A stretch of DNA of 52,152 nucleotides. It comes from JABHCC01 sp964444375. Its GTDB lineage: Bacteria > Bacteroidota > Bacteroidia > Bacteroidales > UBA12481. Below are positions 42,120 through 51,110 of this stretch, piece after piece. The notes beneath the pieces were generated by a model. The model did no database searches. It was given only the letters and a program-made list of their open reading frames with translations, and was not told where the DNA came from. The stretch is from positions 1 through 52,152 of the forward strand of contig CAYUGX010000002.1 of NCBI GenBank assembly GCA_964444375.1, written 5' to 3'. Position 1 is the stretch's first letter. Each line of letters opens with the position of its first letter. The position numbers and the translations under genes were made by a program.

Positions 42120-43616
42120 TTAATACTCGGTACTCTCATCGTACATGAATTCTTTTATTAATGCTAGCACATTTGGAATCTGCTTCGTAAAACGGGCATA
42201 TACATCTTCTGAGATTGTAGAATTACTAAAGGGTATGATTTTAGTATACTCTTGTATATCGCCTGTAACCCTTCCATACTTGTATTCATAGGTGAATCGT
42301 CCATCAGTGGTGGTTTGGTTATTTTCATTGTACGGATTTGGAACACTTATGTAGAATTCACTTTTTGTCATATCCCCTGAATCGTTAAAGAGTTGTTCTT
42401 CGCTCATATAGGTGAACAGCTCTTTAGCCGTATTTTTAGATGGATCAATCAATAGGATTTGTTTAGCCATTCTGTTTCGGTATAAAAAGGAGTTATCTTC
42501 TGTTTTATAGTTGTATAGTTCACCAAGCACAGTTTTAATCTCATCGATCAGGTACGGATAATGTGTGCAACCCAGGATAATGACTTTTAGGCGCTCAGTG
42601 GTATTCGATTCCCTTATATTTTCCATTAGCGAAACCAAATGATACCGTACATAATTTTCAGGATCGTTAATCTGCATGACCGAACAATTATCAACATTTT
42701 CGGTGTCACATAGCATTTTGTATTTATCAAAATTAAATTGGTATTTATCAAGCAAACTCTTCTCTATTCTTGTGTCTCCGTCTAGGCCTGGTCCTTTATA
42801 GTCTGAGCGTGGTGCTGTAAGGCTATTGTCATAGAAGTAAGGATCTTCATCAACGGCCTCAGCAATCCCGAGACACCCCTGTTCAAAAATTTCAATAGCG
42901 CCAGTATGTCGGTTCCTATCTCGGTACTTGATTATTGTGTTCTTATACCCTTCTGACGCCACTGTTCCAACTGTGGCAAGCACACCTATAATTGCGTCTT
43001 CATCTGCGCTGATGTTCTCAAAAGCACCCCGCACACCGGCATCTATAACCCCGATGACTTTTACACCTGTAGACGTTAGACCGATGAATTGTTCTATCAC
43101 TTCTTTACCGTAGGCAGTAGCAGTATTACAGGCAATAACAATTGCTTTTACGGGTTGCTTGTCATTATTTATGCTCTCGTCATAAGGATCAGAATAGTAT
43201 TTGGATCCCAGCAGGAATTGCACATCTTTTATGATATGCTCTTTTAATAAGTCAATATTGTCTTCTTTAGAGTAGTTGCCATAAGGCATATTGGCTTTGT
43301 CACCGAGGTAGATGAACTGCTCTTTTTGAAAATCCAATACACCGTCTCTTCCTGTTTCATGGTTGTCATTGTCGTGTTCATCGAAGTTGACCATGGCCTT
43401 GAGAACCGTTAAACCACCGGTTCCAGAATCGAATATTCCGATGGGCAGGTGGCTTCTCTTTTCGGGATAATCGTTGAAATCAATGTGGTAAAAACTCTGT
43501 TCGTCATTGAGGATGGATGAAATAATATCACCACGATCCATGGTGTTTGACGTGCATCCAATGAACAGGATAAGCAGGATACTTATAAGCTTGCAGTAAG
43601 GTTTGGTTATAGGCAT
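42120..43616 (-). CDS. Lipoprotein glutamate racemase-like protein
   Basis: The protein has 498 residues, against 260-290 in glutamate racemase MurI. A lipoprotein signal (ISILLILFIGC, Cys21) leads to LPIGIFDSGTGGLTVLKAM (57-75), FIYLGDKANMPYG (101-113), VIACNTATAYG (Cys163 with the acid Asn/Thr), GVLATVGT and, at 349-355, GCTHYPYL with the second catalytic Cys350. The motifs and order match MurI. Long inserts lie at about 85-100, 140-155 and 255-320, and there is an extra C-terminal 100 residues. It therefore looks like a catalytically intact racemase destined for the periplasmic face. The substrate could be another acidic amino acid. The gene lies 12 bp after a secreted-protein gene. Confidence 0.82.
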   Translation of the reverse strand: MPITKPYCKLISILLILFIGCTSNTMDRGDIISSILNDEQSFYHIDFNDYPEKRSHLPIGIFDSGTGGLTVLKAMVNFDEHDNDNHETGRDGVLDFQKEQFIYLGDKANMPYGNYSKEDNIDLLKEHIIKDVQFLLGSKYYSDPYDESINNDKQPVKAIVIACNTATAYGKEVIEQFIGLTSTGVKVIGVIDAGVRGAFENISADEDAIIGVLATVGTVASEGYKNTIIKYRDRNRHTGAIEIFEQGCLGIAEAVDEDPYFYDNSLTAPRSDYKGPGLDGDTRIEKSLLDKYQFNFDKYKMLCDTENVDNCSVMQINDPENYVRYHLVSLMENIRESNTTERLKVIILGCTHYPYLIDEIKTVLGELYNYKTEDNSFLYRNRMAKQILLIDPSKNTAKELFTYMSEEQLFNDSGDMTKSEFYISVPNPYNENNQTTTDGRFTYEYKYGRVTGDIQEYTKIIPFSNSTISEDVYARFTKQIPNVLALIKEFMYDESTEY

Positions 43617-43628
43617 GTCTTATACTCG

Positions 43629-44321
43629 CTATTCTAACTTTACATATTTCCCTTCAAATGGACATTGCATCCCATGATAATCACAATTTTCCTCGGTAAG
43701 AGATAATTCTTTCGACGACAGAACAAATGTTAACTCTTCACAGGCGTCTCTGGAATAGATACCCTCCCTTAAATCAGTAAGCTTAACCAGTCCCTTTATA
43801 TAGCCGGTACATCCTGATTCTGTTCCATTCGAAATTTCAAAACAGAAAAACTCCTCTACTATGTGTTGAAACTCAACTGAAGCAAAATATGTATCAGAGT
43901 TGTATATACTTTCATACGTACCAGCAAGTGAAACCACTTGGTTTGAAAGATTGATCTTTTGGTCAGATTGAGTTGAGGTTGCAAATGGTAAAGATTTATT
44001 ATTGATTTTGTCAATCCAAACTCCTGTAAAAGATGATTTTGTCAAGTCTCCAATGAAACCCATTTTGAATTCAGATTCATAATCTGATGATTCTTTCAAC
44101 ACCATCCGATTGCCTGAAATTTGCCCCTCCAGAAGAATCTTTGACTGGTATTTCTCATAATGGTAGAAACCTAGAATTACCGTATCCTGAAATGTTAAAG
44201 TCATCAATATCGGGTATTTCTCAGCAATTGTCCCAGATAGTTTGATTACTCTTTTTGAAGTCTGGGCTGATAAATTGATAGAAAGAATCAGTGTTATTAT
44301 TATCAGTAGGCAATTTCTCAT
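43629..44321 (-). CDS. Secreted beta-rich protein, unknown function
   Basis: The protein has 230 residues with signal peptide MRNCLLIIITLILSINLSAQ. The mature protein is built of short beta-strands such as VILGFYHYEKYQSKILLEGQ, NRMVLKESSDYESEFKMGF and SSFTGVWIDK, like lipocalin-style scaffolds seen in uncharacterised Bacteroidota proteins. There are four cysteines towards the C-terminal half (FFCFE, ESGCTG, RDACEE, MQCPF), which may form disulfides in the periplasm. It overlaps the dehalogenase-like gene by 4 bp (ATGA) and precedes the racemase gene by 12 bp. It may be a partner of one of them. Confidence 0.6.
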   Translation of the reverse strand: MRNCLLIIITLILSINLSAQTSKRVIKLSGTIAEKYPILMTLTFQDTVILGFYHYEKYQSKILLEGQISGNRMVLKESSDYESEFKMGFIGDLTKSSFTGVWIDKINNKSLPFATSTQSDQKINLSNQVVSLAGTYESIYNSDTYFASVEFQHIVEEFFCFEISNGTESGCTGYIKGLVKLTDLREGIYSRDACEELTFVLSSKELSLTEENCDYHGMQCPFEGKYVKLE

Positions 44322-45256
44322 CTTTCTGTTCTTATAAAATCGAGGATGATACTGTTTATTTTATCTGGATAAGTCTCCTGTATAAAGTGCTTGGCTTCAA
44401 TTAAGTGTATGTCTTTAGCCTTGATTTTCAATCCAAGCTTTACTTTTTCTTTTTGAGGCTCCCAGGTCAGCATGTCATCATGCTTCCCCCAAATGACTGC
44501 CACCGGAACATGAACTTCATTAATGACTGAATCGTAAATAGGTAGCTTGTTGCATGTTTTGGAAAAGAAATAGTACATGCCATTCGTTTTGCCTTCTCGA
44601 AGGGGTTGTGCATATCCTTCGATGTCATTTTTAGTCAGTGAAGATTTCTCTATACCTTTTTTGAATAATTGATTGAGAAGGATTTTCCTGGTTAGTCTCT
44701 TGGTATAGAGCCACATAATAAACTTCCCTAGCCCTCCTTTTTTTAATCGTACAGGTGGATTAAAACCTTCTTCAAATATGATGGTGTTTAAGATGATCAG
44801 GTGTGTAATCCTATTTGATGTTTTGTTTAACATCTCCCAGGTCCAAAGCCCTCCTGCATCATGCATCACATGGGCCCATTGTTTAATTTCAAGATAATCC
44901 ATTAATTCCAGGATTCTCTTGGCATGCTGCTCAGCCGAATACAGTTCATATCCTTCCGGATTATCACTACTGCCAAAGCCCAACATGTCTGGAGCTATGA
45001 CTCTGAATCCTTCTTCGACTAATCCGGTCATCATTTTTCTGTATAACCATGATGAGGTTGGTACACCATGTAAGAGGAGAATTACATCTCCCTCACCCTG
45101 ATCTATATACTTGATTTTTCCGTCGGATGAATCAAATGATTTTTGTGCAATCCTGAATGCATTATAGTCCCACTTGCTCTGAGAATAAACATGTTTTGGC
45201 ATTTGACTGATTAAAAGACTAAACAGAGCTAGTATTAAAAATCCTGGCTTTTGCAT
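44318..45256 (-). CDS. Exported alpha/beta hydrolase, haloalkane dehalogenase-like
   Basis: This 312-residue protein has a signal peptide ending HVYSQ. The fold has YIDQGEGDVILLLHGVPTSSWLYRKM (50-75, oxyanion HG) and DMLGFGSSD (90-98). The nucleophile elbow VMHDAGGLWTWE has Asp133, not the Ser usual in esterases. The acid and His are later (VAVIWGKHDDML, EAKHFIQE). An Asp nucleophile is typical of haloalkane dehalogenases and epoxide hydrolases. The halide-binding Trp/Asn next to the usual HDWGG is replaced here (HDAGG), so the substrate may differ. It is coupled with the downstream secreted protein by a 4-bp overlap. Confidence 0.85.
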   Translation of the reverse strand: MQKPGFLILALFSLLISQMPKHVYSQSKWDYNAFRIAQKSFDSSDGKIKYIDQGEGDVILLLHGVPTSSWLYRKMMTGLVEEGFRVIAPDMLGFGSSDNPEGYELYSAEQHAKRILELMDYLEIKQWAHVMHDAGGLWTWEMLNKTSNRITHLIILNTIIFEEGFNPPVRLKKGGLGKFIMWLYTKRLTRKILLNQLFKKGIEKSSLTKNDIEGYAQPLREGKTNGMYYFFSKTCNKLPIYDSVINEVHVPVAVIWGKHDDMLTWEPQKEKVKLGLKIKAKDIHLIEAKHFIQETYPDKINSIILDFIRTER

Positions 45257-45338
45257 ACGTATACCATGTAAAACGACTTTTTCTTTTCCTCACTTTCTTC
45301 ATTATCAACACTACCAATATTTGTCCCAGTGAAGGCTC

Positions 45339-45560
45339 CTAGTCCTGTTCTTCTATTCTTTTGAGAATTTCCTGTGCCTTTTCCAAATCTGAAGACGCTA
45401 CCTGCAGTTCTACCACGAAGGCAGCCATATAATTCATGACCTGGGTGGTAAATTCATTCTTTAGATGACAGGCAATCCCTTCTGATTCTAAAATACTTTT
45501 CAATACAAGCAGATCAGATTCAACGTGCGATTCTTTTATGGTAATAAAACTCATAGTCAT
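45339..45560 (-). CDS. DUF2007-type small signalling-like protein
   Basis: The protein has 73 residues; an ATG two codons later is an alternative start. The sequence SFITIKESHVESDLLVLKSILESEGIACHLKN has the typical DUF2007 layout: strand, helix 'aelak..Le..gi...', strand. It then continues VELQVASSDLEKAQEILKRI. DUF2007 domains are small GlnB-like alpha/beta units with no proven role. It stands alone within the minus-strand run, 45 bp after the EEP nuclease-type gene. Confidence 0.8.
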   Translation of the reverse strand: MTMSFITIKESHVESDLLVLKSILESEGIACHLKNEFTTQVMNYMAAFVVELQVASSDLEKAQEILKRIEEQD

Positions 45561-45605
45561 TTATTTAACAAACAAGTATTGTACAATATACTGAATTCTC
45601 GTATT

Positions 45606-46544
45606 TCATCTCTCTTCTGAGCCCAGTTTCGTTGTTGCCATTTTGAAGTTAAATTCGGCCATAATCGGATAATGATCTGAGAAGGTTTCCGCTTCCCCTT
45701 TATTATAAACTGTCACATTGGTACATGATATAGAAATAATCGGGCTGGTGAATATATAATCTATTCGTTCTCTGGTTTGTTTTACGGCATCCATTGTTTT
45801 TCTATATGATCCAATTAATACGGGAGATGGAAATGTATATCTTTCAGTGATATCAATATACTTCGTACTAACATCAATAGCAGGTAAGGCTATGAATGTT
45901 GAGACCACTGAGAAGTCAAATCCTCCAAGTCTTAAGTTTGAATACTTGTCAGAGTTGTTCTTTGTATACTTTCTCAGCAAACTTTTATTATGCTTTAACA
46001 ATTCTCCATCAAAGGGCGAGTGCGCATTGAAATCGCCGAGAATCATGAATTTATCACTTTTACACTTTCTAACTTTTTCAACAATACGATTTGCTTCTTT
46101 GAATCGAAAGTCGCAATCAGCTGGTGATAAGTGCACAACAAAGAAGTCAATCCCATATGTTTCACAATGCAATAATCCATGCCATAGCTCATCCAGAACA
46201 CGGTCCTTTATAGTAATTGGTTTTCTTGAAGTCAGACCTGTCGGATAGCCTTCTGTTTTTAACAATGTTACATAATGGTGTCCCCATTTTACAGCATCAG
46301 CTTGAAGTTTCTCTTCGGTATATCCGCATAATTCCTGTAAAGCAAGTACATCCGGATTTTTATCTTGTACCCACCGAATCCAATTCTCCTTTCTTATAGT
46401 GTCTTTACCCCAATCAAAGCCATTCCAAATATTATAGGTCATGACTTTTAGGTTTGTATGGCTCTCTTGTGTAATGACAGTAGAAAAACTCATCATTGCA
46501 ATAGGAAATACGATTAGTGTGTGTATCCAATTATTTCGTTTCAT
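45606..46544 (-). CDS. Secreted endonuclease/exonuclease/phosphatase family protein
   Basis: This 312-residue protein has a signal peptide (MKRNNWIHTLIVFPIAMMSF). EEP-fold motifs are MTYNIWNGFDWGKD (first Asn), LALQELCG (metal Glu), FVVHLSP, ILGDFNAHSPFD (Asp/Asn) and the terminal FSDHYPIMAEF (Asp-His). Spacing matches the DNase I/sphingomyelinase/inositol phosphatase superfamily. The export signal favours an extracellular nuclease or phosphoester hydrolase, but the actual bond cannot be fixed. It is the first gene of the minus-strand run ending at 36381. Confidence 0.88.
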   Translation of the reverse strand: MKRNNWIHTLIVFPIAMMSFSTVITQESHTNLKVMTYNIWNGFDWGKDTIRKENWIRWVQDKNPDVLALQELCGYTEEKLQADAVKWGHHYVTLLKTEGYPTGLTSRKPITIKDRVLDELWHGLLHCETYGIDFFVVHLSPADCDFRFKEANRIVEKVRKCKSDKFMILGDFNAHSPFDGELLKHNKSLLRKYTKNNSDKYSNLRLGGFDFSVVSTFIALPAIDVSTKYIDITERYTFPSPVLIGSYRKTMDAVKQTRERIDYIFTSPIISISCTNVTVYNKGEAETFSDHYPIMAEFNFKMATTKLGSEER

Positions 46545-46672
46545 TTGAAAGTGTGGTTAATCTGTAAATATCTGCTCTTTGATCTCTGTTAAAAGTATTA
46601 AATTGTTACCACTGATCCAGTTCTTCATTCAGATCGGCATCAGTTTGAAGTGAATTTGCATACGAAAAGACC

Positions 46673-46680
46673 TAAATTTG
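46673..46680 (+). promoter_or_regulatory. Candidate -7 element for the pentapeptide-repeat gene
   Basis: TAAATTTG matches TAnnTTTG exactly, 23 bp before the ATG at 46704. A TTTG occurs 14 bp upstream (46655-46658) and another at 25 bp (46644-46647), both off the usual spacing. The position supports the ATG at 46704 over the GTG at 46650, which lies upstream of the element. Confidence 0.45.
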
Positions 46681-46703
46681 TTGCCATACTACCGCAAAAT
46701 ATA

Positions 46704-47258
46704 ATGGACCACATTAGAAACAAAGATTTTACCGAGGAAGGATTAGACAACACAGAATTTGAAGACCATTCTTTTGAGAATTGCAATTTTGCTCAACTTC
46801 ACCTGGGTGGCTTTTCTTTCATTGAGTGTATATTTGAAAATTGCAATCTGAGCATGGTCAATCTGTCAAATACGACTTTAAACGATGTGCAGTTTAAGTC
46901 TTGTAAACTCATGGGCGTAGATTTCACGCAAAGCAATCCCTTCATTTATTCGTTCGAATTTGAAGATTGTCAACTAAACCTGGCTTCGTTCTTTAAAATG
47001 AAACTCAAATCGATGAATTTCAGGAATTGTGAGCTCAATGAGGTGGATTTTGTTGAAGCCGATCTGTCTGGATCATCGTTTAGTCATTGTGACCTGGCAG
47101 GGGCAATTTTTGAACACACTAACCTTGACAAGGTGGATTTTCGAAGTTCCTATAATTACAGCATTGATCCGGATTTGAATCGAATAAAAAAGGCCCGGTT
47201 CTCGATTCCCGAAGTGATTGGCTTATTGAAGAAATATGATATCCGGATTGATGTTTAG
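46704..47258 (+). CDS. Pentapeptide-repeat protein
   Basis: The protein has 184 residues from the ATG at 46704. From about residue 12 it shows continuous five-residue periodicity with central Leu/Phe: NTEFEDHSFENCNFAQLHLG, FIECIFENCNLSMVNL, VDFVEADLSGSSFSHCDL. This builds a right-handed quadrilateral beta-helix. Some such proteins mimic DNA and block gyrase (Qnr, MfpA), but many do other things. No resistance-specific loop can be seen. It is monocistronic and is followed 57 bp later by the GH29 gene. Confidence 0.88.
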   Translation: MDHIRNKDFTEEGLDNTEFEDHSFENCNFAQLHLGGFSFIECIFENCNLSMVNLSNTTLNDVQFKSCKLMGVDFTQSNPFIYSFEFEDCQLNLASFFKMKLKSMNFRNCELNEVDFVEADLSGSSFSHCDLAGAIFEHTNLDKVDFRSSYNYSIDPDLNRIKKARFSIPEVIGLLKKYDIRIDV

Positions 47259-47315
47259 TCCGTTCAAAAGATGGCCTGACTTTTAGTAGCTTTACACCAC
47301 AATAACACGAAAACC

Positions 47316-48686
47316 ATGAAAAAAGTAGTACTCTTTCTCGTTTTGGCCGGCTTGATTTCGCAAAATAGCCTGGCCCAGAACAAAATATGGAACGAAACAG
47401 AGGATGAAAAGACCGAACGACTGGCCTGGTGGACCGATGCACGATTTGGGATGTTTATACACTGGGGACTCTATGCACAGGCTGCCCGTCACGAATGGGT
47501 GAAGAAACGTGAACGGATTAGCGATGAAGCCTACCAGAAGTATTTTGATATTTTCGATCCTGATCTTTTTGATCCGGTAGATTGGGCAAAGAAAGCCAAG
47601 GCAGCAGGAATGAAGTATGCAGTGATTACCACCAAACATCACGAAGGCTTTTGTATGTTTGATTCAGATTTCACTGACTATAAATGTACCAATACGCCAT
47701 ACGGTAAGGATATCATCAAGAAATGGGTAGATGCTTTTCGGGCCGAAGGATTGGGAATTGGCTTTTACTATTCCCTGATCGATTGGCATCATCCTGAATA
47801 CACGGTTGACCGGGTTCATCCACAGAGTGCAAGCAGCCAGGAAGAGTATGACAAACTAAATCACGGCCGCGACATGGCCGTATATCGCACCTATCTGAAG
47901 AACCAGGTTGAGGAACTCATGACCAATTATGGCAAAATTGACATCTTGTGGCTTGATTATTCTTTCCCAGGAAAATTTGGAAAAGACCGCAATGATTGGG
48001 GTTCGATCGAGTTAGTTAAGATGGTCAGGAATCTACAACCCGGCATCATGATCAACGACCGTGCTGATCTCAAAGATTACTGGGGAGGCTGGGATTTTAC
48101 TACACCAGAGCAATTCAAAGTGGCTAAATGGCCCGAGGCAAATGGAAAAAGAATCCCCTGGGAAACCTGCCAGACTTTCTCCGGATCCTGGGGCTATTAC
48201 CGCGATGAGCATACCTGGAAGGACCATAAGCAGTTATTGGTGCTGTTGATTGAATCGGTGAGTAAAGGAGGCAACCTCTTGTTGAATGTTGGTCCCACTG
48301 CCAGGGGCACGTTTGATAATCGGGCCGATGATGCACTGGCAAAAATGGGGATGTGGATGGATGTCAATGGCCGTTCTATATACGGCTGCACGCAGGCTCC
48401 TGACGAATTTACTGCTCCACCGCATACCCTGCTAACCTATAATCAGAACACCAATCGCCTCTACATCCATCTGCTCGATTATCCATTGCAGAATTTCTTG
48501 CTACCAGGCTATAAAGGCAAGGTGAAATACGCCCAATTCCTGCATGATGCTTCTGAGATTAAAATTTCTCAACCTCATGGTTACTGGATCAAGCAGGAAA
48601 CAGGTGCAAATGACATTAACTTGTCTTTACCGGTGAATAAACCTCCAGTTGAGATTCCGGTAATTGAAATATTCTTAAACGATTAA
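47316..48686 (+). CDS. GH29 alpha-L-fucosidase, secreted
   Basis: The protein has 456 residues, with signal peptide MKKVVLFLVLAGLISQNSLA. The catalytic (beta/alpha)8 barrel has DARFGMFIHWGLYA (41-54), ITTKHHEGFCMFDS (104-117, fucose-binding His108-His109), FYYSLIDWHHPEY and the nucleophile in ILWLDYSFPG (Asp214). The C-terminal beta-sandwich is short. These are standard GH29 features for a retaining alpha-fucosidase. The acid/base residue varies within the family and was not located. The exported sugar isomerase begins 2 bp after the stop, so the two genes are probably one operon. Confidence 0.93.
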   Translation: MKKVVLFLVLAGLISQNSLAQNKIWNETEDEKTERLAWWTDARFGMFIHWGLYAQAARHEWVKKRERISDEAYQKYFDIFDPDLFDPVDWAKKAKAAGMKYAVITTKHHEGFCMFDSDFTDYKCTNTPYGKDIIKKWVDAFRAEGLGIGFYYSLIDWHHPEYTVDRVHPQSASSQEEYDKLNHGRDMAVYRTYLKNQVEELMTNYGKIDILWLDYSFPGKFGKDRNDWGSIELVKMVRNLQPGIMINDRADLKDYWGGWDFTTPEQFKVAKWPEANGKRIPWETCQTFSGSWGYYRDEHTWKDHKQLLVLLIESVSKGGNLLLNVGPTARGTFDNRADDALAKMGMWMDVNGRSIYGCTQAPDEFTAPPHTLLTYNQNTNRLYIHLLDYPLQNFLLPGYKGKVKYAQFLHDASEIKISQPHGYWIKQETGANDINLSLPVNKPPVEIPVIEIFLND

Positions 48687-48688
48687 AA

Positions 48689-49525
48689 ATGAAAACTAAG
48701 CTAATATGCCTGGTACTGCTGGCCTGCACCATCCAATTTTCTGTAGCTCAGGATTCCAAACGTCCTGATCCCCAGCCAGCTCCTGAAACAAATGACAGTT
48801 TCAAACTGGGAATTGCCGGATATACCTTTGTAAATTTCGATCTGGACAAAACCCTCGAGACACTGCAAAAGACAAATGTTCACTATCTGTGCATCAAGAA
48901 TTTTCATCTGCCGGTAAACAGTACGGATGATGAGATTGCAGATTTTCACGCTAAGCTAAAGGCTGCTGAGGTGACTGGTTATGCTGTCGGGCCACTGTAT
49001 ATGAAGAATGAAAAGGAGATCGATGAGGCTTTTGCCTATGCCAAAAGAGTGGGAGTAAAGACCATTGTGGGGGTGCCAACATACGAGTTACTGCCCTATG
49101 TCAGTAAAAAAGTCGCTGAATATGACATGAAGTATGCCATTCACTTGCATGGCCCCGATATTGATAGATTCCCTGATGCTGACGATGTGTGGAACAGCGT
49201 CAAAGACCTGGATCCGAGAATGGGCATGTGTTTGGATATCGGGCACGACCGTCGAAACGGAAAAGATCCGGTAGGTGATCTGAAGAAATATCACTCACGA
49301 GTGTTTGATATTCACCTGAAGGATGTTACTGGAGCCACCAAGCATGGCTATTCAGTCGAAGTAGGTCGAGGAATTTTGGATATTCCAGGATTTGTGAACA
49401 TGTTGCGCGAAGTGAATTACACAGGCGTTGTGAGTCTTGAACACGAAAGAAATATGAAAGATCCTTTTATGGGGATCGCCGAGTCTATTGGCTATTTTCG
49501 CGGAGTCGTAGCTGCTACCAAGTAA
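48689..49525 (+). CDS. Exported sugar phosphate isomerase/epimerase-like TIM barrel
   Basis: This 278-residue protein has signal peptide MKTKLICLVLLACTIQFSVAQ. The xylose isomerase-like barrel shows LGIAGYTFVNFDLDKTLE, AIHLHGPD (metal His), MGMCLDIGHD (Asp/His), VFDIHLKDVT and SLEHERN (Glu), the metal-ligand pattern of AP_endonuc_2-type isomerases. An exported version of this normally cytoplasmic fold is common in Bacteroidota next to glycan genes, and often lies near Gfo/Idh oxidoreductases. It follows GH29 by 2 bp. Its substrate may be fucose or a modified sugar, which is inference. Confidence 0.87.
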   Translation: MKTKLICLVLLACTIQFSVAQDSKRPDPQPAPETNDSFKLGIAGYTFVNFDLDKTLETLQKTNVHYLCIKNFHLPVNSTDDEIADFHAKLKAAEVTGYAVGPLYMKNEKEIDEAFAYAKRVGVKTIVGVPTYELLPYVSKKVAEYDMKYAIHLHGPDIDRFPDADDVWNSVKDLDPRMGMCLDIGHDRRNGKDPVGDLKKYHSRVFDIHLKDVTGATKHGYSVEVGRGILDIPGFVNMLREVNYTGVVSLEHERNMKDPFMGIAESIGYFRGVVAATK

Positions 49526-49589
49526 TCAGTAGAGTTGCTGCGTCGGAGCTTAGCGGAGATCCCCATTTAGCGGGATTGGCGGCCTATAG

Positions 49590-51080
49590 CTAATCTTTCC
49601 TTATCTGGTATTCCTTCATTTGTCGGGTAGGCTCAATGATCGAAAACCCGCGCCAAATATCCTCTGAGTAGGAGGTGATTTTTTGAGTCTTTACTGGTTT
49701 TGATTGAATGTCATGAAATGACTCGAGGTTGAGTGCTTTTCTGTTGATCACCAGTACCTCATTGCATTGTTCATCAAAGCCATCGAAATGCAGATGGATT
49801 TTGATGGAGTTTAGTTTCTTGTTGAATAGCGGTCTGTCGATTTTTTGAATAAGTTGGAAGGGACGAACAATAGAGAATTGTTGCGTTTCCAGTGACATGG
49901 CGTATTTTAAATAGTAACCCTGCTCGTCATGATCATAAATAATAACTCCCGAATCGTCAGGTTCTTTAAACTTTACGCCCAATAAGTTGATGTTTCTTTT
50001 GGCTTTTGGATTTTTCAACTGATACTCTATTCTCAGAATTGCATAGGTCTTCTCTGAAATAAAGAGTTTACCTGCATAGTCTTTCCCAGCCCTGCCTTTG
50101 AACTCAACAACATAGCATCGATCTCCTCTCACCGGAATAATACCACGGGTTGTATAGCTGTACCGGCCTGGTTTTGTTATGAAATCCCACTCCCATCGGT
50201 TTATGTGATCAATGGTGTACAGGCGCTTGTCCCCAATGGTAATAGTTGAATCATAATTCGGTTTGCGAACTGTGGGTTGAACCTCAGTTTGCTCTTTATC
50301 TGTGTCTTCATTTGGTTCTGTCATACGGATGGATAGAATCCCCGTTTTGAGCTTCCAAAAAATCCCTTTCTCCGTATTGGAGAAAAGAGTTTTAAGTTGG
50401 TCTTCAACCTGCTGCATTTCTCCACCAATTTCTTCGTTTAATGAGATGCGTTTGATACCCCTGATCTTTCCCATCGAATGAACTGAATCATCTGGTGAAT
50501 TGTACAGGGCATACAAATAATCGGTATAGCTTCGGTTATACCGAATTATGCTGTCTTCAATGGCTTTGATAAAAGCATCATCAATTTCGGGAAATGAACT
50601 CTTATCAAGCTCGAGGCTAAACTGCTTAATTTTAGTAGCCGAATTTCTTCGTTTAAAAACCTGACGTTCTTGTAGAAAGGAAGGATAATTTTGGTCGTGA
50701 TTGGCAACTGCAAGTCTAAGCAATTCTTTCCCTGCTATGCGTTTTGCGACTACCGAAACTTCATCCAGCTGAAGGATCTTTTCTTTCAGCTTGACCACCA
50801 TATTTTCACTAATGTCTTCGGCTCCGAGGTAATAGGTTTCAAAGCCAATAAAATAGAATCCTAGAGAGTCATTTTGATTGAAATCAGAAAGATGGAGATT
50901 AAATGCTCCATTTTGATTGCTCACAGTACCGATTGGTTTGTTCAATACCGCAATGGATACAAAAGGGACGGGTTCATGGGTCTTGTCATGAACAACGATA
51001 CCAGTGGCCTGATCTTGTCCCGATAGGATTATGGCATTGAACCCAAGAAGTATAGCGAGTATCGTGCGTTTTTGTAGCAT
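49590..51080 (-). CDS. Carboxypeptidase-regulatory-like (CarboxypepD_reg) outer-surface protein
   Basis: The protein has 496 residues from the ATG at 51080, which starts a cleaner signal peptide (MLQKRTILAILLGFNAIILSGQ) than the one at 51098. Residues about 25-110 form the CarboxypepD_reg-like Ig-fold domain (GIVVHDKTHEPVPFVSIAVLN, IGTVSNQNGAFNL). The remaining 380 residues are beta-rich with repeated edge strands (GRAGKDYAGKLFISEKTYAI). This combination is common in Bacteroidota surface proteins of unknown role, some without a TonB-dependent barrel. No plug or barrel is seen. The gene is separated from the permease by 13 bp. Confidence 0.75.
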   Translation of the reverse strand: MLQKRTILAILLGFNAIILSGQDQATGIVVHDKTHEPVPFVSIAVLNKPIGTVSNQNGAFNLHLSDFNQNDSLGFYFIGFETYYLGAEDISENMVVKLKEKILQLDEVSVVAKRIAGKELLRLAVANHDQNYPSFLQERQVFKRRNSATKIKQFSLELDKSSFPEIDDAFIKAIEDSIIRYNRSYTDYLYALYNSPDDSVHSMGKIRGIKRISLNEEIGGEMQQVEDQLKTLFSNTEKGIFWKLKTGILSIRMTEPNEDTDKEQTEVQPTVRKPNYDSTITIGDKRLYTIDHINRWEWDFITKPGRYSYTTRGIIPVRGDRCYVVEFKGRAGKDYAGKLFISEKTYAILRIEYQLKNPKAKRNINLLGVKFKEPDDSGVIIYDHDEQGYYLKYAMSLETQQFSIVRPFQLIQKIDRPLFNKKLNSIKIHLHFDGFDEQCNEVLVINRKALNLESFHDIQSKPVKTQKITSYSEDIWRGFSIIEPTRQMKEYQIRKD

Positions 51081-51110
51081 GTGGTAGCTAGGCATCATTC
51101 AAAGTAGGGG

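Noticed and set aside
45847..46248. 133-codon plus-strand frame opposite the EEP gene
   Set aside because: It lies entirely within the coding sequence of the conserved minus-strand gene, and its residues look like reversed EEP codons.
46650..46703. GTG at 46650 as the pentapeptide gene start
   Set aside because: A TAnnTTTG element at 46673-46680 lies inside that extension, so the ATG at 46704 fits better.
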